Assembly (NCBI RefSeq): GCF_042477335.2
Contig: NC_091263.1
Coordinates: 73,644,501-73,708,500, forward strand
Length of the DNA stretch: 64,000 bases
Direction of reading: 5' to 3'
From: Ovis canadensis
Lineage: Eukaryota > Chordata > Mammalia > Artiodactyla > Bovidae
Made by a program: the position numbers and the translations under genes. The notes beneath the pieces were generated by a model. It saw only the letters and a program-made list of their open reading frames with translations. It was not told the origin of the DNA and made no database searches. Positions 23,011 to 33,800 of the stretch are shown one piece after another (positions within the stretch are counted from its first letter, which is position 1; each line of letters starts with the position of its first letter).

Positions 23011-23721
23011 GCGCGCGTTCCTCACAGGACATCCCTGCCGCCTGCACCCCCGCAGACACACGCGTAATGTCCACAGCCCCAGTGGAGACTGGCCCAGCTG
23101 GAGGCTGGCTTCTCCAGGCATCTGGGCAGGTGACAGCTGGCGCGCACCTGACCTGCGGCCACCCCAGCCGGCAGAGCTGGCTTCCAGAGTGACCTCTCAA
23201 GCGTCCTCTCCGCCCTTCCCTGGTGCTGCCTTCAAGGACGTCCGGTCGGCACCTGCTGGCCTTGGCCGGTCGGGAATCCGTGCCCCCAGCCCGGGTGGGG
23301 ACTGTGGGCCCCGGGGAGCAGGGCATCACAGACTCACCTGATGGTGAGCCACCAGAGCTGCGTCCTCACGGGGCCCCCACACACACCTCTGTGCCGCCTT
23401 CTCCCTGCTCCCCATTCTTCTGTCTGGATGCTTGTCTATTCACACTTTGTCCCAGGAAACAAAAAACCCCACAAGAAAACCACAGACAAAAGCACCAACT
23501 GTATCTATCCCAGGGTCCACAAACATACAGGCCTACTTGACCAGGTAGAAAATACCAGTGAATGAGGTGGTTTGCAAGGCCTGGTGGGTCCATTAGGGGG
23601 CAACTGATAGCGGCCCCTGCTGCTATGCCAGGCGGAGGGCAGGCTCAGGGCTGCAAAATACTCTGAAGACAAGTAGGAAAATGATCTTGTTTAGTATGTA
23701 ATCTCTTGTGGTTAAACGTTT

Positions 23722-23925
23722 GTTTAGTCAGTAAGTCGGGTCTGGCTCTGTGACCCCAGGGACTGCAGCCTGCCAGGCTCCTCTGGCATGGGATCCTCCA
23801 GGCGAGAATACTGGAGTGGGTTGCCATGCCCTCCTCCAGGGGACCTTCCCGACCCAGGGATCAAACCTGCGTCTCCTGCAGTGGCAGGCGGGTTCCTGAC
23901 CACTGGCTGAGCCGCCTGGGAAGCT
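23722..23925 (-). repeat. Bov-tA SINE
   Basis: Reverse complement of the Bov-tA consensus: GTTTAGTCAGTAAGTCGGGTCTGG at the left and GAGCCGCCTGGGAAGCT at the right. Confidence 0.85.
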
Positions 23926-24700
23926 CTCAAGTGTACCAGGTACTTGAATGTTTGTATGTACTGTGAGACAGCACAGTCCCTCACCATACACAGTTCCAGA
24001 TTTTTTTTTTTTTTTTGTCCTGATGAGGACTTTTTAAGACCTACCCTCACTGTGAAACTGTATGGAGTCTGTAGTTAAATCCATTTCACCTGTAACCTGC
24101 CTTGACGCCTCAAGCTCATTTTAACCTTTGCTGCATAAAGAGCCATGTGTCCTCCACGCAGCTCAGAGCCTAAACAACATGCCTGCTCGAGTTGTCCTCC
24201 AAGAACTCGGCTTCAGCTGCACCTGGTGTGAGCTGAGCTGTGGGACCACGGCCCCTCCAACTGGGCCGGCACAGGTGTCCACAGGGTGACCTTTGGAAGG
24301 TGCAGACGCCAGGCCCTGGTTCCACCTGCACAGACCCACGATGGGACGCCGTTCCCCACCACCTCTCCCTATTTCTTATTCCTGATCCCATCATGCCCCA
24401 GCCTCTTGCCTGCCCAGAGGTTCATTTTCCTGTCTCCATGCTTGGCTGCCTTCTGAATAAACCCTCAAACCTTGGCATCTCAGGCGTCTCCGTGGAGTGT
24501 GGCCTGCTCCGTGTCAGGTAAGACAGCTTGGTTCAGTGGCGTTAGCAGCTTTTCAATATGCAGTTAGCTGAGTGTGACTAACGCCAGTCGCCATCACAGG
24601 TGCAGAGCTGGAGGCCTTCCGCCCTTCACCCACGTCACCCACCCGCATCCTCTACCTGTGGCAACATCCAGTCTGCTCCGTGTGTCTGAGTTTGGCTTAC

Positions 24701-24829
24701 TTTTAAAAATTTTATTTATGAAATTCATTCTATTTTTCACTGCCCCAGTTGGCAGGCGGGATCTTAGTTCCCCCACCAGGTGGCCCCTGCGGTGGAAGCT
24801 CGGGAGTCCTGACCACTGGGCAAGTCCCC
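24701..24829 (-). repeat. tRNA-Glu-derived SINE (CHR type)
   Basis: It begins with the AT-rich tail (TTTTAAAAATTTTATTTATG), then GGCGGGATCTTAGTTCCCCCACCAGG, and ends CTGACCACTGGGCAAGTCCC, the head in reverse. Confidence 0.75.
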
Positions 24830-25439
24830 TGCGGAAACGTCATAGTTGAATTCTTTGGAGTGCTTTTTCTGCACCATTTGAGATGGTCACGCTGGGCCTT
24901 CATCTTCGCCCTCTAAACGTCCTGCACTGGCAGACTTCGCAGATGCATTCCAGGAATACACGCCGCTTGGCCACAGTGCATCGTCCTTTCAGGATGCTCT
25001 AGCAGTTCCTTTTCAGGGGAAAGAGGCAGGGAAGCGATCCCCTGACAGGACTCCGGCGATGCCCAGGGCAAGCTGAGCGGGTGCCAGAGCTGGAGGGTCC
25101 TCTCGTCCCAAAAGGGACCTGGAGTGGGGGGTGAAGCCAGCAGCCCCGGGACAAGACGACCCCCAAACAGCCCTTCCAGGGGTGGAGGCGTGACTGGGGG
25201 GAGAGGGAGGGCGCCTTTCTGGGCTGACAGCTGTGCGGGCTTCCCATGCGGACCCCACCGCGGTCGGTGGGCCTTTGCTCCCCTAAAGCTGGGGCTTTAT
25301 TACACCCCTCACCCCTCCTCCTCCTCCCTGGACTCGCCGTTAACCCACGGACTAGACAAGACCCTGAGTGGGGGACGGCATTCCAGCACCGGCTCCTTCC
25401 CCTGGAGCTCCAGCAAAGTGACGAGTTCCCGGTGACAGG

Positions 25440-25710
25440 GACCCCTCCAGCCGCGCCCCGAGAACCGAGGCAGGCCTCCGCCGGGGGAAGGCGGGCGGAG
25501 GGCCGGGCTGACACTCGCGTCTCTTCCGGATGCCAGGAAACCCGGCGGTCGGAGGGAAGCCGGGCAGGGCAGCCACATCAGCTCTAGGCACGCCAGGGCT
25601 CCGGCAGCACCGGCTTCCAGCCGCACGCTTCTCGGCTCCCGCAAGCAGGCGCATGCGCGGAGACAGGCACGTGCGCTGGGGCCGCAACTAGGCGCGGCTG
25701 GAGAATTGGA
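25440..25710. promoter_or_regulatory. Small CpG-rich patch with an NRF1-type site
   Basis: CpG-rich sequence containing GGCGCATGCGCGG at 25648-25660, a near-ideal NRF1 site, and ACTCGCGTCTCTTCCGG upstream. No transcript is recognised from it. Confidence 0.35.
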
Positions 25711-25839
25711 CTGTGCACATTTGAAAATGCTGGTGGGATGCATGTAGGGGCAGTGGACCCACGGAATACGAGCAGGGCGCCAGCTAGGGGTGGCGATCAG
25801 GAGAGCTAGTGCGTAGTTGGGATCCTCCGGGTTGAAAGT

Positions 25840-26077
25840 TGTCTTTCGTTTTGGTTGCGCTGGGTCTTTGCTGCTGTGCAGGCAGCCCTCTACTTGCGGC
25901 GACTGGGGGCTCCTCGTGGCGGAGCAGAGGCTGTAGGCACCCGGGCTTCCGGAATGGTGGCGCGCGAGCCGGGTTACTCCACAGCCTGTGGGATCTTAGT
26001 TCCTGGACCAGGGATAGAAACCGTGTTCCCTGCGTCGGTGGGCGGGTGCTCAACCACCGGAGCGCCCGGGAAGCCCC
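25840..26077 (-). repeat. Long tRNA-Glu-derived SINE (CHR-2 type)
   Basis: The sequence runs from TTTCGTTTTGGTTGCGCTGGGTCTTTGC through TGTGGGATCTTAGTTCCTGGACCAGGG to CGCCCGGGAAGCCCC, matching the long form of the artiodactyl SINE in reverse. Confidence 0.75.
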
Positions 26078-26092
26078 ATGACACCTTCTTTG

Positions 26093-26440
26093 TCCGTCTG
26101 CCCGTGGTCGCTCAGGCCGTGTCCTTGTCTTGGCCGCCGCGAATAGTGCTGCGCTGAAGTCGTCTTCAACCTCATTTGAAACAATTTTGTGCCGTTGTAT
26201 GGTGACAGCTGTCTCATCAGTATGCATTTTTAAAAAATCAAAATTGGTGAATTTTTGTGTAGGCGTGCGCGTGTCTTTTTATTGACACTTCTGTTTGGAC
26301 ATACATGCCCAGGAGTGGGGTTGCCGGGTTGTGTATTAATAGCAGCTGCGTTTTTAGTTTTCTCAGGAATTCCCATACTGGTGTCCACGGCGGCTGCACC
26401 CACTCACACTTAGCTCCAGTCCCTTTTGAGTCTATTTTTG
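26093..26440 (-). repeat. L1 3'-end fragment interrupted by a mariner piece
   Basis: GTCTTGGCCGCCGCGAATAGTGCTGCGCTGAA (to about 26158) and GTGTCTTTTTATTGACAC, then ACATACATGCCCAGGAGTGGGGTTGCCGGG and CCATACTGGTGTCCACGGCGGCTGCACC, are consecutive parts of an antisense L1 end. A 104-base mariner-derived segment sits between them. Confidence 0.7.
26159..26262 (+). repeat. Isolated mariner segment inside L1
   Basis: It matches the 5' untranslated part of the mariner at 26678 (its bases 26731-26828), without terminal repeat or coding part. Shared off-consensus bases, such as TTGTGCC-TTGTATGG, suggest a common recent origin with that copy. Confidence 0.75.
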
Positions 26441-26834
26441 TATACGTCCTTAGGGAAGGTTCTGATTTCTGGTGTTTGCACACAGCTGTGAGCTTTCCGA
26501 GTCCCGTTTCTTGAAGAGGCTGTTTCCCTCCACTGTGTATCCCCCCTCCCTTTGTCTAGAGTGGCTGAGCACAGGGCTGCGGGCTTATTTCTGCCCTCTC
26601 TATACTGTCCCATCTTTGTCTATTTCTGTTCTGTGCCAGGACCACTACTGACTGTACTGATGACAGCAGTGTTGCTCTGGGTTGGCCAAAATGTTCGTTT
26701 ATTTCTGTAAGATGGCTCTGGTAGCGCTCACTCGTCTTCATTTGAAACAATTTTGTGCCATTGTATGGTGACAGCTGTCTCATCAGTATGCATTTAAAAA
26801 AAATCAAAATTGGTGAATTTTTGTGTAGCCATTT

Positions 26835-28469
26835 TGCCGCGAGCCAGCGTGAGGAACTCCGCCCATGGCAAAGGTCATGAGGAAGGAGGCTTGGCATACG
26901 CAAAGGCGTGATCAAGCCTCAGGAAACCCCCTGTTCCCAAGCATCTAACCCCAAAGCCAGAGTCTGTTTTATGCTCTCACCTACACCTTTGACTTTACGG
27001 GGGGCTCTCCCCCATAACCGTTTCTCTCGGAGAAGGAGTAAACGTGCAGCTCCAAGGCAATAAAAATTCCTGGGCATGACAAGAGTGTTTCAGCTTAGGG
27101 ACTCCTCTGAAGGTTATCTAGCCCGCCTGTACAGGTTCCTCCGGCCACATGTGATTGTTTACAGCCTCCCAACCTGAGAGGCACGAGATGTTTTAGACTT
27201 ACTAAAGGCAAATTCTTTTGGGGAGTTGGAAATTATTAGTATAGTGGGTTGGTTAGGAATTATATTGGTGACGAGTTCTTCATTTGTTGTGTCAATAATT
27301 GCTGCTAATTCCCTGCCCTGGGTGGGACAAGGATGTCTCAGGTCAAACCTCTCTGCTGACAGACTAGCTTGTGTGACAGGATTATCCATCCTCCTGCCAC
27401 ATGATTGTTTACTACCTCTCAACCATAAACAGCACAGAGAGTTTTGGAGTATTTTGAGAGTCTTAATTAGCATAGGGCTTTTTCTTCTTGTTGAGTCAAT
27501 GATTGCCGCCAGGCCTCCATATCCTTAGGCACCTGGGAATATATTAATCAATGTATTTGGAATATAGCAAAGGAAATATAGTAGTTTTTGATGTTAGCAA
27601 TACTAGACTTTTTGAGTTAATGGATTTTCTCTTTTGTAATAGATCACTGTACTTTGTTTTAAATCACTGTGTCCTTGCTACGTAAAAATGTAACTTTATC
27701 ATATCTTAAAACTAAATAGATCTTAAGGGGAGCATAGGTGAAAGGATTTTCATTTGTTGGGCTGATGTTTGCTGCTAAATCTCCATGTTCCCTGCCCTTA
27801 TAATGAATATAACTAGCATATAGGAGAAATAAGTATTAACCTTTAAGCATATAGGAGAAATAAGTATTAACCTTTAAGACTAATCATGTTAACCTTGGAT
27901 TAAATAAATTCCTTTCTTGATTGTAACTCACTACACCCTCACCCTATAGGAATGTAACTTTATTTGGAGGGTGGTGCCTGGTTTAAGAAAAAAACACCCT
28001 TGGAAGAAATAAGTTTTTTGGTTATCAGAAAGAAAGGATCATAAAATGTCAGCAGGTCTCACTCATGGCCAGAAGATGATGTACCTTTTTTATACATTTA
28101 TGTGAAGCACCTGATTTTGATAAAGGTCAGGACTGCTGACCCCCGCGTGACTCTGTATTCATCCCTATGTGTAACAAAAGGTATATAAGCTAACCCAAAA
28201 ATAAAGAAATCGGATCAGTTTCCAGAAAGACTGATTCCCCCATGTCGCTTCTTTCTTGCTCCCATTTTTCTGGCTGAATTCCCATCTGGAGCATGGATGC
28301 TATTCCACGTAATCCAAGTTATTCAGCCTCCTTTTCTCCACTAATCTTCCTACTACACTATCCATTTCTAATCTCTCTATATCTGTGATTAAATATGTAT
28401 TTTTCCAAAGAGGCCGACTCCGTCCCCACCTTCGAATCTCCCTGGATCCACCGGGGCTGGACCCCGGCA
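26835..28469 (+). mobile_element. ERV-type solo LTR inserted in mariner
   Basis: The 1635-base element starts TGCCGCGAGCC and ends GACCCCGGCA. It is flanked by a perfect 6-base duplication CCATTT (26829-26834 and 28470-28475), the size typical of class II (betaretrovirus-like) ERVs. It has a TATA box TATATAA (28182-28188) and AATAAA (28200-28205) near its right end, in U3-R-U5 order. No viral coding sequence is present. An internal 31-base duplication is listed separately. The family name is not assigned. Confidence 0.8.
27815..27876 (+). repeat. 31-base perfect tandem duplication in the solo LTR
   Basis: A unit beginning AGCATATAGGAGAAATAAG occurs at 27815 and again at 27846 without differences. 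It lies in the U3-like part of the LTR. Confidence 0.9.
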
Positions 28470-28776
28470 CCATTTCAGTATTGAAGACGGGAGGGGAAGT
28501 AAGCCACGTTTTCAGCATCTTGAAAGTGAAGTGAAAGTGAAGGTAAAAATACAGCTGAAGCTCACGGAGAGCTTCGTGCAGTATACAGACAAAGTGCTGT
28601 GACCGAAGGTGTCAGAGGCGGTGTGTGAAGCTTCCTGCTGGAGATTTCTCGCTGCATGATGCTCCAGGGTTGGGAAGATCAGATGAAGTTGATAGCAATC
28701 AGATCAAGACATTGAGAACAATCGATGTTTATGCCATGTGGGAGATAGCAGATATACTCCAAGTATCCTAATCAAG

Positions 28777-29063
28777 TGTCTTGAATATTCATTGGAAGGA
28801 CTGAAGCTGAAGCTGAAATTCCAATACTTTGGCCACCTGATGCGAAGAACTGACTCACTGGAAAAGACCCTGATGCTGGGCAAGATGGAAAGTGGGAGGA
28901 GAAGGGGAAGACAGAGGATGAGATAGTTGGATGGCATCACCGACTCAATGGACATGAGTTTGAGTAAACTCCAGGAGGTGGTGACGGAGTGGGGGGCCTG
29001 GCGTGCTGCAGTCCATGGGGTCTACAAAGAGTTGGACACAACTGAGCGGTTGAGCTGAGCTGA
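28777..29063 (+). mobile_element. 5'-truncated BovB LINE inserted in mariner
   Basis: This is the 3' end of the RTE-type BovB element, with CTGATGCTGGGCAAGATGG and GGCATCACCGACTCAATGG, ending in degenerate TGAGC repeats. It is flanked by an 11-base target duplication TCCTAATCAAG (28766-28776 and 29064-29074). No complete reverse transcriptase. Confidence 0.9.
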
Positions 29064-30254
29064 TCCTAATCAAGCTTTGAAAAGCATCTGCAGCAGCTTG
29101 GTAATCTTCATCACTTTGATGTTTGGGTTCCACGTAAGTTAAGCGAGAAAAGAACAAACCAACCTTTTTGACCGTATTTCTGCCCTCGATTTTCTACTGA
29201 AACACGATGAAGTGGGGAGTGAGAGAGTGATGGGTATGGTCTAGAGTTAGTGGCTGCACATGCTGGGAGGATCCTAAAACTGCTGAGCTGTGCACTTTTT
29301 AGGGGTGTGTGTACTATCGTATTCAGGTTTAAATTGCACCATCAGACACCGAACTTAAATACTCACTGGCCGTGTGTTCAGATTGTTGAAATAAAGATGG
29401 ACAGGCAGCTTCAAGGGTCAGGGTATTGCACTGTGCCCAGTGTGGTAAACAGAGCCTCACCAGGGCTGAACAGCTGCACGCCTCATACATCCGCTGGCGG
29501 AGAGTGCAAGGACAAGCCGAGCACCTGAAGGGAAAGCCTGCTCAGGACTGAACAGAGCCCTGGGCTGCTGTCAGACCTTCAGACTTGGACAAACCATGGC
29601 GTCTGTCCATGTACAAAAAGCCCCGAATTCAGAGCAGGTGGGAGCTCAGCGTAGATATTACGAGCTCGGCGCTGGCCGGTTAGGACTGGGGGGCAGGTCT
29701 GCAGCGAGCGTGGCTGGCTGGAGGTGGGGCGCGTGCAACTCCAGTCTGGGGTCCGTGGCCACAAGAGCGTCCCGTCTAGAGCTGGAATGCTGAATGCTTC
29801 CTGCAGAGTCCCCCACCCCCCTAGTTCCCAGACAAGTTCCTGGGACGCTCTTCTCAAACGCGAATTGTGTTCACCCCCTTCAAACGGGTGAACCCCCTGG
29901 TGTGTGGGAAAGAATGTGGCCTTGCCCAAGGGAGGCGCCCCACGTCGTCCGTGGCAGGCGCGTCTGACGGGGAAAGTCTGCAGTGTGAGGTGGGGCCGGG
30001 TCGAGGGTTGCACCGTGTCCCCTGTGTCAGTTTTATGAGGGTGCATGCTGTCAGCTCCCCTGGGTGGACGAGCAGGCGTGAGGGGGCCTCCCCTGGCCCC
30101 CCACCCCATGCTCACGGCCATCAGCTCATCAGCCCAGGCGCCATCCTGACACGGAGGCCGAGACGCCCCATGGGCCATCATCAGCCATTACGGAGCCCCA
30201 GGGAACACTCTGGATGCCAGGGCTACTGGGAGCTGCGCTGTGTAGTCGGTCCTT

Positions 30255-30480
30255 TCACCCCCTTAAACAGCTTTTCCAGAGAAAAAGCTCTGCATTTTGA
30301 TGGAGTCCAATTTATTGTTTTTTTCCTTTTATAGAAGATGCTTTTGGAGCCACGTTTAAGAGTTCTTCACCAAGCCTTAGCTCTTGAGTACTTTTCCTGT
30401 GTTCTTCCCAAGTGTCCAGTCCTACAGTCTCAGAGCTTTACAGGCTGGAGCTGTTTTGCATCCCGTGCAAGGTTTAGCTG
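30255..30480 (-). repeat. Old L1 fragment
   Basis: AAAAGCTCTGCATTTTGATGGAGTCCAATTTATTG and ATAGAAGATGCTTTTGGAGCCACG are antisense L1 ORF2-end sequence. Confidence 0.65.
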
Positions 30481-30814
30481 GTTTTCCCCCCAGGTGACGT
30501 GCGGTGAGCTTCGGGCCGTCGTGACTCGGCGTTGTCCACGCTGTGAAACGACCACCACCCTTTGTCACGCGCGCTGGCGTTTTTGTGACGAGGATGTTAA
30601 GGTCTGCTCTCCCGGTGGCTCCACACATGCAGGTTTCCGAACCAGGCACCGGGCCGTGCGTGACCTCCCCAGGACTGACTTCGTAAAGGCCTTCCTGGCC
30701 TCCCGGCCCTCCACCCACACTGCTCGCCACACGCGCTGGCCCTGGTTCCGTGTGCTCTCCGCATCTGCGGACTTGGGTTTTCACTGTGTGTTCTCCAGAT
30801 TCCACACGTTCGGC

Positions 30815-31020
30815 TCATGGGCAAAGTCAGGGCAAGTCAGGTGGAACGCACGCTCCCTCACAGGGTGAGAGATGGGTCAGGGTCAGGCTCAAGGCCAGTT
30901 TCAAGGTAAAGACCTGGCCTGAGGTTAAGGATGAAGTCAACCGAAAGTCAGGACAAGACGTGGGCACAGTGAGTGAGTGACAGTCATTTCAAGGCCGAGG
31001 GTGTCAGGGTCAGCATCGGC
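30815..31020 (+). repeat. Degenerate GGTCA/AGTCA-rich tract, left part
   Basis: Short motifs GGGTCAGGGTCAGGCTCAAGG, GAAGTCAACC, GAAAGTCAGG and GGTGTCAGGGTCAGC recur every 6-20 bases. A similar tract continues at 32340-32520 beyond the solo LTR. Confidence 0.6.
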
Positions 31021-31091
31021 GCAACAGACCTCGGCTGTTTCTCAAAGGAACCGCTTCTTTGTTGGAACTGAGATGAACATAGACACACCAC

Positions 31092-31974
31092 TGTCAGGAG
31101 CCGCCTTAGGCATTACTGACAAAATAGGGGCACGGCCCTAAACCCCCTCCCTTTGTTCCATAGGCACGGACCCGGAATGAAGGAGTTAGGCTTTGTGATT
31201 CTGACTTGTGTTTTCCTTTCCTCAGTTGAGTTGACGGAAGAGAATATTAAGGTACTTATTGTTTTTGAGAGGAGCAGGAGAAGGCATAAAGCCTTCTGCA
31301 GCTGTGCTCAAAGAATAATCCATAAAGTTAATCACTGACATCTGTTCAAGGACTTTTACAAAAAAGTGTTCCAGGGTGAGCATGTAGGCCACAGCTTGAG
31401 GCCATGGGAGGGATTCTATCTGAAGCTTATTTGTGAGAAAAGTGTTTATGGGAAAGGAGTTTGCTGAATTTAGGGCTTAGGAATAATTAAAATAGTTAGG
31501 AACTAAAGGTTTAAGGATTGCTGTAATGTTACAATATTCTACTATAGCTTACAGAAATTAGGGACTTCAGAGATATTATTAGCTAGAAGCCCTTTCTAAG
31601 AAATAGTGAGCTTAGGATGCTAGGGGCAGACAGGACTTAGAAAGATAAGAAACAGGAATGCGGTACGCAGCCCAGACATTAGCATGAGTTACAGTGTATT
31701 CACAAGGACACATGAGAAAAAGTAGGTAAGAGAATCGCTGAGGCAGAAACTCTTTCTGAGGGGCAACAATGATCTTTGGAGAAAAATAAATCGGGGTCAA
31801 CGGGAACTAAAAATGTCAAACCTCTGACCTAATGCCTTTGTAAAAGTAGAAAAGAGAATCATAAGCTTGAAATAAACAGGCAGTCCAAGAAACATAAGAG
31901 GCTGCCTCAGTTTCTCGCCGACACCGCTCGCCCCGTCAGGTTGAACCCCCGGCTGCTGGAGCTGGACTCCGGCA
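31092..31974 (+). mobile_element. Second ERV-type solo LTR
   Basis: The 883-base element starts TGTCAGGAGCCGCC and ends CTGGACTCCGGCA. It is flanked by CACCAC (31086-31091) and CACCCC (31975-31980), a 6-base duplication with one mismatch. AATAAA occurs at 31785-31790 and 31871-31876. The U5-like end (CGCTCGCCCC to CTCCGGCA) resembles that of the LTR at 26835, so the two are probably related families. No viral genes. Confidence 0.75.
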
Positions 31975-32339
31975 CACCCCCCCACATGCGTCTCAGTTCA
32001 CATTCTCCCTGGAAGCAGAGCAAATTCAAAGGATCTGAGGAGGAGGACGGTAAGAATTTGCATCCGTGCAAACCCTGCAAGCCCCATTCTCTTCAAAAGC
32101 ACACCTTACTCCTTGTTGGAGCAAACATGGTGTCTCAAGAGCACGTGCAGTCTTGGTAGGAATATGGGGAAGACACTGCGCCAGTGGAGTTGTCTCCACC
32201 CGCTTCTTACTGAGGAGAAACCAAGTCTAGGCAAGCGCAGCTGTGTGTACAGGACACAGGAAGACGATGCTGGGCTGACGGAACGTGAAGATGGATTAGC
32301 CCCAGGTTGGAGAGTTGTCACAGTGGGTAGGGGCTCAGT

Positions 32340-32520
32340 GTGACTTAAAGTCGGAATATAACAGGGTCAGGAGGAGGGTCAGATTCAAGGTCATTTCAAG
32401 GGGACCATGCTTAGGATGATTTGTCAGTGCGGAGTTGAAACTGAGATGCGAGTCAGGGTCAAAGTCAAATCTGACTTAAAATCGGCTGGCTGCGGTTGGG
32501 TTCAGGGCCACGAAGTTACG
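32340..32520 (+). repeat. Degenerate GGTCA/AGTCA-rich tract, right part
   Basis: ACAGGGTCAGGAGGAGGGTCAG, CAAGGTCATTTCAAGG and GAGTCAGGGTCAAAGTCAAATC continue the motif seen left of the LTR, so the LTR probably inserted near one array. Confidence 0.55.
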
Positions 32521-33028
32521 CCTGAGCTCATTCCAGAGCACGGCTGGCCTGTGCAAGAGCGTGCGGAGTGAGCCGTTCTGTAAGCGCAGCCTACCGCCCA
32601 ACGTCATCTGAGTACAGAGACTTTCTCTACGGTTCTTCAAAGTTATTTCCCAAAGAGAACTTTAACAACTTCATTGAAGAGACTTTGGGCCCAATACATT
32701 TTAGTTATTTAAAATAAGTTGGTGGGTTTATAGAGCTATGCCGTCACCGTGGCCTGGTCTGACAATGCCTTCATCACTCCAGACGTCTCCCCTGAGCCTG
32801 TCTGAAGCCCGGCCCCCGCCCCACCCCACGCAGCGCCAGGTCACGGCGGGTCTGACTTCTGTTTGGACGTTTCTGAACACTGCGCGCGCAGTCGCACGGC
32901 GTCACTCTGCGCCGGCCTCTGCTGAGGCTGCGGTCTGTCTGCGCTGCCCGCCCGCCTCTTGGCTCTGTGTGGCCACCGCATGGGCTCACCACACCTCTGT
33001 CTCCATCTGCCAGCCGAGTTGCTCCCAT

Positions 33029-33063
33029 CAGGTCAGTCGCTCAGTTGCGTCCAACTCTTTGCT
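33029..33063 (-). repeat. Micro-fragment of a Bov-tA or BovB end
   Basis: CAGGTCAGTCGCTCAGTTGCGTCCAACTCTTTGC is the reverse of the shared 3' end of BovB/Bov-tA, cut off at 35 bases next to L1 sequence. Confidence 0.7.
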
Positions 33064-33800
33064 TCCATATTTCAGCTGTTATGAACGATGCTGCCAAGAG
33101 CGCTGACAGGAGGGTTTGAGCAGGTATGATTTTACTTCTCTTGGATTCGCAGGAGTGAAGTTGTTGGGTCATATGCTAAGCTTATGTGTAGCTTCTTAAG
33201 AAACTGGCGGGTGTTTCCAGCCGGGATTGTACTATTTTAGTTCTCACCAGCACTGTGGGGAGGTTCCGTTTTCTTGAAGTCCTCGTAAGGCTTGGCATTG
33301 TCTTTTTTGCATTATAGTGACTGGTCCACGTATAGTGAAATTCCTCTGCGTGTTTATTAAATATTTATTGGGCTACATCGGGTCTGCGTGGTGGCGTGCG
33401 GGCTCAGCAGCCGCAGCACACGGGTACTTCCCTGGATGCACGTAGGGTCTCAACTCCCAGAAGAGGCACTGAGCCCGAGTCCCCGATATTGGATGGCAGA
33501 TTCCTCAACCAGGGAAGTCAGGTGCCCCCATCGTGGTTTCAATTGGCATTTCCCTAGTGACTAACAATTTTGAGAACGTTTCCTTCCAATTCTTAGAAGA
33601 CAGTCTGAATGTGTCCTTTGATGAAATGTTTAATTCTAGTCTTCTGCCCATTTCAAGCTTGTTTTCTGATTATAAGCTATTACTTCCCATGTTGCAGACA
33701 CAAGGTCTCTGAAAGAGATGTGATCTGCAAATAGCTTCTCCTACTTTTGGCTTACCTTTTCACTCTGTCTAAAGGTGACTTTAATGCTTGCATGGTGATA
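33064..33800 (-). repeat. L1 3'-end fragment carrying a SINE
   Basis: TTATGAACGATGCTGCC, GGAGTGAAGTTGTTGGGTCATATGC and TAACAATTTTGAGAACGTTTCC are antisense L1 end sequence. A tRNA-Glu SINE interrupts it at about 33365-33525. Confidence 0.7.
33365..33525 (-). repeat. tRNA-Glu-derived SINE (CHR type) within L1
   Basis: GGGCTACATCGGGTCTGCGTGGTGGCGTGCGGGCTC to TTCCTCAACCAGGGAAGTC fits the SINE in reverse; it is highly diverged and has lost the middle. Confidence 0.6.

Larger units (their letters stand above)
23011..25839. other. Intergenic DNA with SINE insertions
   Basis: Besides two SINEs and a small CpG-rich patch with an NRF1-type site (listed separately), this holds a T run at 24001-24016 and unremarkable sequence. 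No gene supported. Confidence 0.6.
26678..29212 (+). mobile_element. Dead mariner transposon, split by an ERV solo LTR and a BovB fragment
   Basis: The left end shows a mariner terminal repeat, TGGGTTGGCCAAAATGTTCG. The 5' untranslated part runs to 26834, resumes at 28470 (TTCAGTATTGAAGACGGG), and transposase-derived sequence follows to 28776 and again from 29075 (TTTGATGTTTGGGTTCCACG) to about 29212. The rest of the coding part and the right terminal repeat are missing. Frame shifts and stops are frequent, so no transposase is made. The two interruptions have clean target-site duplications, which fixes the order: mariner first, then the LTR element and BovB. Confidence 0.8.
29213..31091. other. 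Intergenic DNA between the mariner nest and the second solo LTR
   Basis: It contains an old L1 piece (30255-30480) and a GGTCA-rich degenerate tract (30815-31020). No gene recognised; the longest frames (up to 200 codons) have no recognisable domain. Confidence 0.6.

Noticed and set aside
22247-23341. Overlapping frames of 245-360 codons on both strands
   Set aside because: High GC removes stop codons; the products are Arg/Pro/Gly-rich, overlap on both strands and show no domain.
26835-28469. Possible complete endogenous retrovirus
   Set aside because: Only one LTR is present, with direct flanking duplication; no gag, pol or env sequence is seen.
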